The notes under the pieces are model-generated. The model had not been told where the DNA came from. It did not search any database and saw nothing but the letters and a program-made list of their open reading frames with translations. Of a stretch of DNA of 64,000 nucleotides, positions 31,900-40,730 are shown in pieces. The DNA is taken from contig NC_088917.1 in the NCBI RefSeq assembly GCF_963576675.1, positions 77,052,610-77,116,609 of the forward strand, read 5' to 3'. The position numbers and the translations under genes were made by a program. This stretch comes from Euphorbia lathyris. Its lineage: Eukaryota; Streptophyta; Magnoliopsida; Malpighiales; Euphorbiaceae. Position 1 is the first letter of the stretch. Every line of letters begins with the position of its first letter.

Positions 31900-32847
31900 C
31901 TATGCCAAAAATTCGTCCCTTTCAATCGGGATTTTCTTAGCCCTATAGCGTTCTATTTTCAACTGCACGAAGGCTTGACGTTCTGGTGCAGAAAGAAAAT
32001 TTGGTCCGGATCGAAATACTCGTTTCACTAGACCTTCATATTCTAAAAACTCATAGTCTAGCATCGGGAAAGATTCAGCATCACTCCAAGGAACAGAAAT
32101 ACTTCCCTTGGTCCCTAGAATTATTCCGCATATAATATTCCCGAACCCAACCTTCTTAGCCTTGGATCTAGATGCGGCAACAAGACCCTCCATCAGAATT
32201 TTTGAAGAATCAACCACATTGCCTTGAAATATATCGCCAAGGATATAAAGATTAGATTCTTGGATGACACTACTGAATGTGCGACCGAACAGGTTGTGAC
32301 TCAGAAACTTATGCAAATATAGCATAGAGTTGGAATAGAAAGACTTATTATAGGCAAGTTTTGAGTTGAAAGGCCAGATGCCGGTGAGCATTCGCCAAAT
32401 ATCAGTGGACATCATATCTCTTCCATGATGACGTTTGGTAGTATCCTTCAAGGGAAAACCAAACCAAGCATGCAATTCAGGATATCCAAAAGTGAAAATT
32501 TTGCCATCCCGACGAAAACTGAGACGCACCCGACGCTTGTTAACAAAACGCACTGTGCAGAAGAACTCTAATACCCAGTCTCCAATTATAGCAAACTTCA
32601 TATCGACAAATCTGGTCCATCCTAAACGCTCCATGTAGCGACTCATATCTTCTTTGATTCCTAATTGATCATTGAGAAAGTCGTCCATGTATAGCATTCC
32701 GATAAAGAACGTGTATTGAAGCCTCAAGAAGCGCCTTCCCTCATCGTGATTGAAGATGGGAAAGTTACATCCATAACGCTCTGATATATCAACATGTTTA
32801 TTGAGTGAAGCAATAACTTTCTTAGATGAAGTGTTTGAGGAAGTCAT
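31900..32847 (-). CDS. Athila ORF-1-type protein, first copy
   Basis: An intact 315-residue frame. The core reads ERLGWTRFVDMKFAIIGDWV, LEFFCTVRFVNKRRVRLSFR, RDGKIFTFGYPELHAWFGFP, YLHKFLSHNLFGRTFSSVIQ and VGFGNIICGIILGTKG. Each block has a counterpart at the same relative position in the 401-residue protein encoded 238 bp downstream. The two diverge strongly outside these blocks, and this copy lacks the Gly/Ala-rich and coiled-coil-like tail. Athila elements typically have one such gene after pol; two in a row is unusual. It sits directly after the spacer where pol would be expected. No membrane anchor or signal peptide is apparent. Confidence 0.8.
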   Translation of the reverse strand: MTSSNTSSKKVIASLNKHVDISERYGCNFPIFNHDEGRRFLRLQYTFFIGMLYMDDFLNDQLGIKEDMSRYMERLGWTRFVDMKFAIIGDWVLEFFCTVRFVNKRRVRLSFRRDGKIFTFGYPELHAWFGFPLKDTTKRHHGRDMMSTDIWRMLTGIWPFNSKLAYNKSFYSNSMLYLHKFLSHNLFGRTFSSVIQESNLYILGDIFQGNVVDSSKILMEGLVAASRSKAKKVGFGNIICGIILGTKGSISVPWSDAESFPMLDYEFLEYEGLVKRVFRSGPNFLSAPERQAFVQLKIERYRAKKIPIERDEFLA

Positions 32848-33119
32848 GGTGTGTGGAATGATTAAGGAAGAAAGGTTCTGAACTTAGTTTCTGGATTGTT
32901 GAATGGTAAGAAAATCAGAGATAGTTCTGATAGAGATGAAAAGAAAGTGACAGAAAACTGAACCTCTAGAACCTATTTATAAGATCCTAGGACGAAAAGA
33001 GGTGTTGTTTTGAAGTGAAAAGGCATGAAACAAACCTTTTAGAAATGAAGAAACTTAATACTTCGTTTCTGAAGAGTTACATCTGCTGGGAAAAGGGTCA
33101 ATTTGGGCATAATTTCCCC

Positions 33120-33157
33120 GTGTCGCGACCGAGGATGCTGACCCGTGGTCGCGACAC
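33120..33157. repeat. CpG-rich perfect hairpin
   Basis: GTGTCGCGACC (33,120-33,130) and GGTCGCGACAC (33,147-33,157) are exact inverted repeats separated by 16 bases. They stand out in AT-rich surroundings. Similar GTCGCGGCC motifs occur in both Athila LTRs (near 26,715-26,757 and 37,567-37,608). Confidence 0.85.
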
Positions 33158-33195
33158 GCTGATTTCCCTGCGGAAATCAGTTGTCAAAACTACAA

Positions 33196-33440
33196 ATTTC
33201 TGATCCTCTACCGAGAATCCTCATCCTCGGTAAGTTCAGAAATTTTCTTTTCAATCTGAAATCAGAATTCTCAACTGAGAATCCGAAATCCTCTACAAGT
33301 CTAGAAATTTTTCTGGCTACTAGTTATACCCAAATTCTCAACTGCGAATTTTAAATTCTCTATAAGTTCAGAAATTTCTTACCTCCTTAAGAATTCTAAA
33401 TATGTGAATTCTCAACTGAGAATCACAAAATTTCTTCTAA
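33196..33440. repeat. Array of ~66-bp imperfect repeats
   Basis: Four imperfect units. Two carry TTCTCAACTGAGAATC, a third TTCTCAACTGCGAATT, and the first unit a more diverged version. AAGTTCAGAAATTT-like strings end most units. TTCTCAACTGAGAA is nearly self-complementary, so each unit can form a small stem. Confidence 0.7.
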
Positions 33441-33603
33441 TTCACATTAAATTCCTAAAAATTAATTAAAATAATGACTTGATTATATTTTTATATATCT
33501 AAAATTCTAATATAAAGTGATCTAATCTAAAATAAAATAAATAAAAATAAAAATAAGAATAAACAAAAATCTAAATTAACTGTGTATAGAAAAACTAATT
33601 GAT

Positions 33604-36126
33604 TTATCTGTCAGGTAATCTTGTTACGAAATCAATTCCTATCTCTGAAATACTTTCGTAATACATTTTGTTAAGTTCCCTACTAGCCCAATATTCTTTG
33701 TTGTACCTCAAATTGTTTGGTAACTCTTTAAGTTGTAATTTAGGTGGAATTACGACTGAAGACGGAAATGGTCCATCTTCTCGAATCAAAGACTCTGGGT
33801 CCTTATCTTCTAATTCTTCACCCATTATAGGTTCTATTGTTTCTTCTCTTTGAACAATGTCATTAACACATTCTTCAACTAAATCAAGTTTCATGCAAGC
33901 AAAATCCTCCATAGGATATTTCATTTCTTGATTCATATCGAACTCGATCTTATCGTCACCTATTCTTAAAACTACTTTTCCTTCCGACACATCAACTAGA
34001 GCACGTCCCGTGTTCATGAACGGTCTACCAAAGATTAGCAGACAATTAACATCATAAGCAAAATCTAAGATAACAAAATCAGTAGGAAAAATAAATTTGT
34101 CAACTTTCACCAAAACATCTTCAATTATACCATATGGTCTTTTAGTGGATTGATCCGCTAATTGCAAAACCATATTGGTACGCTTGATGTCTTCTTCTAA
34201 ACCTAATTTCTCAAAAATAGACAATGGCGTCAAGTTTATACTAGCTCCTAAATCGCAAAGACAACTTGGGAATTCCATATTTCCCAATGTACACGGAATG
34301 GTAAAGCATCCGGGATCTTTGAGTTTAGTAGGTAATTTGCTTGATACTATCGAACTACAATCTTCAGAAAGAGAAATGGATGAAATTCCTTCCCAACTAA
34401 TCTTTTTTGAAATTAAATTTTTCAAGAATTTTCCATAGTTAGGAATTTGCGTAATTGCATCCATGAATGTTAAATTTATATGCAAATTTTTAAGCTTATC
34501 TAAAAATGATAAAAGTTGTTTATCATGGTCCTTATTTCGGATCCTGTGTGGAAAATGTGGTTTTGGTACAAAAGGTTTTGGATTAGAGTCAATTGGCATA
34601 TCTTTTTGTTTTAACGTATCTTCTTTGGATTTTGGTAAATCATTTCCAGGTAAAGTTGAATTTTTGGGCATTTCCGGACCTAAGTAGTTTTTCCCCGAAC
34701 GAAGTGTGATAGCCTTAACATGCTCTTTCGGATTTTCTTCCGTTTGGCTGGGAAGACTTCCCTCTTTGCGGGATGGAATTGATTTAGCAAGTTGTCCAAT
34801 TTGAACCTCCAAATTATGGATGCTAGATGATTGGTTTTTGATAAGCTGATCGAATTTATTTTCGATCCGTTTAAAACCATCGTCTTGATTACTTACCTTT
34901 CCATTCATCGCATCTATAAATTTGTCGATTTTTGAAGATAAAGTGCTAATCGTATCTCTTGTTTGATTTTGATAATTATTTACACGATATTGATTAGCAT
35001 TTGCATTATTATTATTATTACCATCTTTCCAGTTAAAGTTAGGATGATTTCTCCATCCAGGATTATAAGTATTGGAATAAGGATTAGTAGTTTGGTTTTG
35101 TCCTTGGACCAAATTTACCTGTTCTATCTCATTCATACCTTCGTAATTAATGTCTCTCTGGATCGGATCATTAAGATTGCATGGTGCCATAAACTTATCA
35201 ATTTTTTGCGATAAGGCAGAAAATTGGGCTTGTAACATCGCAACTGGATCAAGATTCATTATACCTTTAACTGATGATGTACCTGAGGATGATGGTTTCG
35301 TCGTTGGTATATGTCCACGCTCTGCGGGCCACATACTGCTGTTGATTGCCATTTCCTCCAAAAGTTCTCTTGCTTGGGCGGTCGTCTTCTTCATAAATAA
35401 CCCTCCAGACATAGCATCTAATGAACCTCTAGTCGTAGGATTTAATCCATTATAGAATGTCTGCATTAAAAGTGCATCTGGCAGTTGGTGGTGTGGGCAT
35501 AAACGTTGAAGTTCTTTAAAAAGTTCACAAGCTTCATAAAGAGTTTCATTATCATTTTGTGTAAAAGATGTCAACTCTTTGATGACTCTTGCGGTTTTTG
35601 CTAAGGGAAAATATTTTTGTAAAAACGCTTGGGCTAATTGGTCGCAAGTTTCAAATGTTGCAGCAGGCATAAAAGTTAACCAAATTGTTTCCTTATCCTT
35701 CAAAGTGAAAGGAAAGAGGCGAAGTTTGATTGCTTCGGCTGTTACATCGGTAATTTTAAAAGTGTCACAAATTTCTAAGAAATTTGTCAAATGTGCATTA
35801 GGGTTTTCGTTAGGTAGTCCGTAAAACGTTACGTTGTTTTGCAACATATTAAGCAAAGCAGGCTTAATTTCAAATTGATTTGCGTTTATACGGGGTCTAA
35901 CTACACTATTAGTTACACCGGTCATTCCTGGTCTAGCATAATCCATAAGTGTCGGTGGATCGGCCATATTTTCTGGCTGGTCTACTTTGGTTTTTAAGGG
36001 TGTTTTGTCTTTGTTTTTGTTGTTTTTCTTGTTTTTCTTAAGTGTTCTTTCAATTTCTGGATCAAAAGGATCAGGTGGCGTGCCCGAATTTCGCGAACTG
36101 CGCATGAACTTGAAATTGTTACACAA
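33604..36126 (-). CDS. Athila gag-protease polyprotein
   Basis: An intact 840-residue frame. The N-terminus is basic (KKNKKNNKNKDK). Residues about 75-270 are a plant Ty3/gypsy gag domain (NENPNAHLTNFLEICDTFKI, LRLFPFTLKDKETIWL, FLQKYFPLAKT, ETLYEACELFKELQRLCPHH, FYNGLNPTTRGSLDAMSGG). A Gln/Asn-rich middle follows. An aspartic protease centres on CLCDLGASINLTPLSIFEKL, with catalytic Asp at residue 625 (codon at 34,252-34,254), then YGIIEDVLVKVDKFIFPTDF and LIFGRPFMNTGRALVDV. After about residue 800 the similarity ends. Where related elements run on into reverse transcriptase, this frame has a short tail (NKEYWASRELNKMYYES...) and stops. Gag would package the RNA; protease would mature gag. 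I place a likely deletion junction near the C-terminus. Confidence 0.88.
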   Translation of the reverse strand: MCNNFKFMRSSRNSGTPPDPFDPEIERTLKKNKKNNKNKDKTPLKTKVDQPENMADPPTLMDYARPGMTGVTNSVVRPRINANQFEIKPALLNMLQNNVTFYGLPNENPNAHLTNFLEICDTFKITDVTAEAIKLRLFPFTLKDKETIWLTFMPAATFETCDQLAQAFLQKYFPLAKTARVIKELTSFTQNDNETLYEACELFKELQRLCPHHQLPDALLMQTFYNGLNPTTRGSLDAMSGGLFMKKTTAQARELLEEMAINSSMWPAERGHIPTTKPSSSGTSSVKGIMNLDPVAMLQAQFSALSQKIDKFMAPCNLNDPIQRDINYEGMNEIEQVNLVQGQNQTTNPYSNTYNPGWRNHPNFNWKDGNNNNNANANQYRVNNYQNQTRDTISTLSSKIDKFIDAMNGKVSNQDDGFKRIENKFDQLIKNQSSSIHNLEVQIGQLAKSIPSRKEGSLPSQTEENPKEHVKAITLRSGKNYLGPEMPKNSTLPGNDLPKSKEDTLKQKDMPIDSNPKPFVPKPHFPHRIRNKDHDKQLLSFLDKLKNLHINLTFMDAITQIPNYGKFLKNLISKKISWEGISSISLSEDCSSIVSSKLPTKLKDPGCFTIPCTLGNMEFPSCLCDLGASINLTPLSIFEKLGLEEDIKRTNMVLQLADQSTKRPYGIIEDVLVKVDKFIFPTDFVILDFAYDVNCLLIFGRPFMNTGRALVDVSEGKVVLRIGDDKIEFDMNQEMKYPMEDFACMKLDLVEECVNDIVQREETIEPIMGEELEDKDPESLIREDGPFPSSVVIPPKLQLKELPNNLRYNKEYWASRELNKMYYESISEIGIDFVTRLPDR

Positions 36127-36274
36127 GCCAAACTACCTTCAAAACAAAATTGAAAACAAATATGTTATATAACTGAAAATAAATAAAATATAAAAATTGT
36201 ATAAAAAATAATGTATAGACCTATATTCGAAAATAAAATACGAAAAAAAAAAATTTATCAAAAATTTTGGCGTA

Positions 36275-36292
36275 TCCCCGGCAACGGCGCCA
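36275..36292 (-). promoter_or_regulatory. Primer-binding site for tRNA-Asp
   Basis: On the plus strand TCCCCGGCAACGGCGCCA is the 3' end of plant tRNA-Asp including CCA, so on the element strand it is an 18-base primer-binding site. It lies six bases inside the 5' LTR boundary. This fixes the minus-strand orientation. Confidence 0.88.
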
Positions 36293-36298
36293 AAAACT

Positions 36299-37869
36299 TG
36301 TTGAGCGATTTCCGCAAATGCACGGTTTCGCTTGTAGTAATAAAAATATCGATCCCACAGAGATACGTTTTTTAGCGAAAAACTTATTTTTGTGTTTATT
36401 AATTTCGAACTGGTTAGATTTACTATTAAATGTAAATGAAAAGTGAAAATTTGTTTAATTGAATTTAGGAAAAATAATTGTTTAATTGAGTTTGAGAACT
36501 TTGAGTATTTGAAAATGCTGGAATAAGATTTTATATTTAGAATAAATCGATTGTTTGAAAGATCTTCTGATTTTAAGGATGAATTTTACAAAACAGGAAC
36601 ATTTAGAACTTATTAGAAAAACGAATGAATTTATTCATTTGCATTAAGCAAAGAAAACAACTTAAACTTTGTATCAATTATGACGATGAAATAAATGATG
36701 GAACCTCTAATTAATTGGCTTTGAACGCGACAAAACCCGTTCGGGATAGTTGCCCTTACTCAAATTAAAACTCTTTCGAGATGATAATTTGCCTAAGTGT
36801 TCAACAAAGTTTCATTGTAATGATTTTGAATTCAAGTGCATATTAATGAAAACACCAACCTCACTTATATTGGATTGGTTACCATAAGTGCTGCATAACG
36901 ATTTGTCGAATAGAACGAACTTTATTAGATGAAATATAAATTGATACAAGTTTACAGAGAATAAGGAGCATCGAGTTCTTCGAGGGCGTGCAAGTGAAGG
37001 GCTTGATCGGTTCCGCTTCCTTGGGTTTCCTAGGAGGTTGTCAGGCTCGGGGGCGAACACTCTACTCAATCTTCTCGCTGTAACTTCGTAATAGGGATTC
37101 GGTCGGCCACTACCATGATGCAAACTAAAACTGGAACAATGTCTAAACGCTACTGAGTTGTAATTAAACTATAAACAATATGTGTACCTCATCTTGTTTT
37201 GTACAGAATCTAATTTCTAACTCTCGAAATGTTTTTACTTAGAACTTCGACATAAGTTCTACGCTCTGATTTCTATATCTATATTATAACATTTCATATC
37301 TCATCCTCTTTTTCTCCATATCAACTCTTTATTTATAGGTGATGAAGGGTTGAGTTTGAAGTGATGTGTTCCTTTGGTTAAGAGTCGTGTCCGTTGTGAA
37401 AGGTCGTCTTTATCCACTTGAACGAACGCGTTTCTTGGATTTTCAGCATGTGTTAAATGCTCTTTGTAAAATTTCTGCACTTACCGAGGATGGTAATCCG
37501 CGGCCGTGAATGACGTAGCATTGAGCTGAGCGACGGACGAAGGGGAGAAATAGTTTAAACCGCGCGTGTCGCGGCCGCAGGTTGAGGATCCACTGTCGCG
37601 GCCCGGCAAGTTTTCTTACTTCTTGCTTTCGTTCGTGTCCTTGACTTGGCGCTTTTCGATTTACGTCGTTTTTGACTCCTTTTGTAGGGTTTTTCTTCTG
37701 TTTTTGATCCTTTTTCGTTCCTATTTGGATTTTACCAAATATTCAGGTACCTTGCAAGAAAGAAAGATATTCGAAAGTAAAAGTAATCTAAACAGATATA
37801 AATAACACGAATATGTAATAAAAATGATATAAATATTAATGATATTTTAGGTATATTTTGGGCTTAACA
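36299..37869 (-). repeat. Athila 5' LTR
   Basis: A 1,571-bp LTR with the same ends as the other copy. It lacks the nested solo LTR. It differs at about 25 positions, nearly all substitutions, from the comparable sequence of the 3' LTR. The 103-codon minus frame within it is a shadow of LTR sequence. Confidence 0.93.
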
Positions 37870-40730
37870 ATCCCTCAGTACAAACCCGTACCCTACTCTT
37901 CCGAAATCTGAAAACGCCGCTGCGTCAAAATTCAGCTTTAACAGTCCCGTCGGCGGCTTTTTCCACTTTACCTCTGTGCTTGGGTTGCTATTTGAGCAGC
38001 CTCTTACCTGTGCATGGCACCATCTACTAAGGAGTGACGTCGCATTACTGTAAGAAATATAAGGCGAGGAGGAGCGATTCTCCCATACCATTGCATTTCT
38101 GTCATTCCAGATGGACCAAATTACCATTACCACCAGTTCTAGGGTTCCTTTATTATGTCTTCCCTTGATATATCTCCAGAACTCTTGTATGGAGCTAAAT
38201 TGTGTGCTAATATCTCCAATTTCAGTGAGCAACCATATCTGCCTTGCCTCCGCACACTATATAGTTGCATGAAAAACCGTTTCTGTCTGTAATCCACATC
38301 TCGGACAGTTTCTCGATACATCCACTCTTTTTCTGAACAGGGCGTCTCTGGTTGGGAGAAAGCCGGATAACGCTCGCCATATCAGTTGTCGCACCTTTGG
38401 GGGGGTGAGAAGCGTCCAGACACTGTTCCATATTTCTTCATTTGCTGACATCGTGTCTGTAACCAGATTGTTTTGCAGGTAACAGTACCCATTTTTGACT
38501 GTGTACTCACCACTGCGTTCGGGCTTCCACCACCACCTATCTTGGATTTGTCTCGAGCTAAGGATGATTTCAGCTATTAGTCGTCTATCCCATGTTGATA
38601 GCCACTTAGTTAGGCGATCTTAATCCTATTCGCCATTCAGTTCTGTTCGTAGCTGTGCTACTGTCGCGTTTTCAGCACCCGGCGGAGGAATGCTATCGAC
38701 ATACGGGTTGTAATCATCCGGTAGCTAGGGGTCCGACCAGATAGAAGTTTGAGCACCTGTTCCAATTAACCGCCTCACCTGGGCTCTGATAAGAGGTAGG
38801 CCTGCATATAAACTTCTCCACAAAAAACTTGGATTTGCTTTCAATTGTGCTTCTAGAATTGATGATTAAGGGTAGTATCTAGCCTTGAAAAACCCGTGCA
38901 ACTAAGGATTCTAGTCTAGTTAGCATCATCCAAGACTGCTTAGCCAATAGGGCTAAATTGAAATTGTGTAATCGTTTGAATCCCATCCCTCCGTATTTTT
39001 GGGTACACACAATCCCTCCCAAGCTTTCCAGTGGATCTTGTTTCCTCCTCCATCCTTAGAACCCCACCAGAGTGAATTTAATAGCTTCTCAATATCGCCA
39101 CATAAAGTGTTGGGTATAAGAAACAAACTCATTGCGTACGACGGGAGTACCTAGAGGACAGATTTGATCATTACCTCTTTCCCAGATTTTGAAAGGTATC
39201 TAGCTTTCCAGCTATTTATCCTTTTCCTAAACATATCTTCGAGATAGCCGAATATTTCCCTCATGTTCCTTCCAATCAGTGAAAGGAGTCCCAAGTACTT
39301 GTCGGGGCTCGGGGCTATCCCTACCCCAGCGTTGCACTTAAAAGAGCTTCTTGTTCATCACTCACATTTTTGCTGAAATGGATTGATGACTTGTTGAAAT
39401 TTACTTTTTGACCCAAAGCTTTCTCGTATGGCCAGAGGCAGTGTCGGATAGCCTCGCATTCTGTAACAGTAGCCCTGAAAAATAGATAGCTGTCGTCGGT
39501 AAAAAACAGGTGAGTTATCGGTAGTGCTTGTGTTGCTACTGAGCACCCATGAATATTTCCTCTTTCTTCGAGTGCCAAAAGAGAGGCTGACAGGCCTCTC
39601 TTTTGGGAGATGTAGGGTCTCCTTGCCGTAATCCTCTTTGTGGAATGATGGGGCCGATGACATGTGAGCCATTAACGATGCTGTATCTTTCTTTTGTCAC
39701 GCACTACATTACTAACTGGACCCATGAAGATGAGACTCCCATTTTTAGCATCATCTGATCCAAGAAGCTCCACTCTACTCTGTCGTATGCTTTTGCCATG
39801 TCTAGTTTGAGTGATACGAAGCCCACCCGCCTCTATGTTTTCCTATTTAAGAAGTGGTTAACCTCAAAAGCTAACATTACGTTGTCCGAAATTAGCCTTC
39901 CGGGGATAAAGGCACTTTGTTGCTCTGATATGATCAAGTGAAGAACAATTTTAAGCCTGTTTGCTAGCATTTCGGACAGAATTTTATAGATTACATTGCA
40001 GAGGGCTATCGGGCGTAGATCTGAAGCATATTCTGGGAGGGACTTCTTTGGGATAAGTACAACTGTAGTCTCATTAATCTCATCAGGGAAGATACCTGTG
40101 TTGAGCCATTCTAGACAAGCTTCTGTCACTTTTTCTCCTACTATATTCCAGAACTTCTGATAAAACCCAAGGTTAAAGCCGTCTGGCCCTAGGCTTTTAT
40201 CCGAGTGCATGGAGAACACGGCTTCCTTAACTTCTTCTGGGGTAAATGGTTTGATCAGCTTCTCGGTACATTAATCAATATAGGTTCCGTCTGGCTCTGC
40301 TCCGTCTTGAAGATGTCATTGTAGTAGCCTAACAGTACTTGTTCCAATCCGTTTCTCCACTCATGCCAGTTGTCATTCTCTCTCTTTAATCTGATCAGTA
40401 CGTTTTTCTTTCTTCTCGCCGTAGCCACTAAGTGGAAGTATTTTGAGTTTTGGTCCCTGTCTTCCAACCACAGTTGCTTAGACCGCTGCCTCCAGTAGGT
40501 TTCCTTTTGTAATAGCAGTTCATCCAATTCCTTTCTCGTTTTCAGATAGAGGCTTTGGTTTGCCGCATCGTCTCTTCATTTGGTTGCTCGGAGGGTTGCT
40601 CTACATGCCTCAATTTTATTCTTGAATTGATTCCGCAGTTCCTCTCCCTATTTTTGAAGCATATTTCCGCAGCTCAGTAATCTGTCCCTTATCTGATGTG
40701 GAAGGCTGAGCCTCAAATCTGCAAAGGTTG
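37870..40730 (-). pseudogene. LINE RT, zinc-binding and RNase H N-terminal part
   Basis: Minus-strand L1-type LINE sequence, 5'-truncated near 40,730. From its 5' side: the linker before RT (WRQRSKQLWLEDRDQNSKYF at about 40,450); RT blocks (DKSLGPDGFNLGFYQKFW, DLRPIALCNVIYKILSEMLA, SAFIPGRLISDNVMLAFE at 39,840-40,215); the catalytic block FTDDSYLFF (about 39,500); the zinc-binding domain (PPKVRQLIWRALSGFLPTRD with the cysteines in CPRCGLQTETVFHA, about 38,270-38,430); and the start of RNase H (LKLNFDAAAFSDFGRVGYGF, about 37,880-37,950). Frames are broken repeatedly by shifts and stops. The endonuclease is absent. The RNase H continues at 25,446 beyond the Athila insertion. Confidence 0.85.

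Larger units (their letters stand above)
32848..33603. other. Spacer between gag-protease and ORF-1 genes
   Basis: Non-coding. It holds a GC-rich hairpin (33,120-33,157), an array of imperfect repeats (33,196-33,440) and AT-rich sequence next to the gag stop. No trace of RT or integrase motifs was seen in any frame. Confidence 0.7.
25447..37869 (-). mobile_element. Non-autonomous Athila-type LTR retrotransposon
   Basis: A complete element of 12,423 bp with TG...CA LTRs and a 5-bp target duplication ATCCC (25,442-25,446 and 37,870-37,874). Read on the minus strand the order is 5' LTR (36,299-37,869), tRNA-Asp primer-binding site, gag-protease (36,126-33,604), repeat-rich spacer, two ORF-1-type genes (32,847-31,900 and 31,661-30,456), repeat-rich region, polypurine tract, 3' LTR (25,447-29,036, enlarged by a nested solo LTR). 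No reverse transcriptase, RNase H or integrase is present, so it must borrow them. The two LTRs, with the nested insertion removed, are each 1,571 bp and differ at about 25 positions by eye, indicating recent insertion. Confidence 0.9.

Noticed and set aside
30456..32847. Retroviral envelope genes in the Athila element
   Set aside because: They sit in the env position, but no signal peptide, fusion peptide or clear membrane anchor is visible. They match the ATHILA ORF-1 type instead.
36275..36292. tRNA-Asp gene fragment
   Set aside because: Only the last 18 bases of a tRNA are present and they abut an LTR, so this is a primer-binding site.
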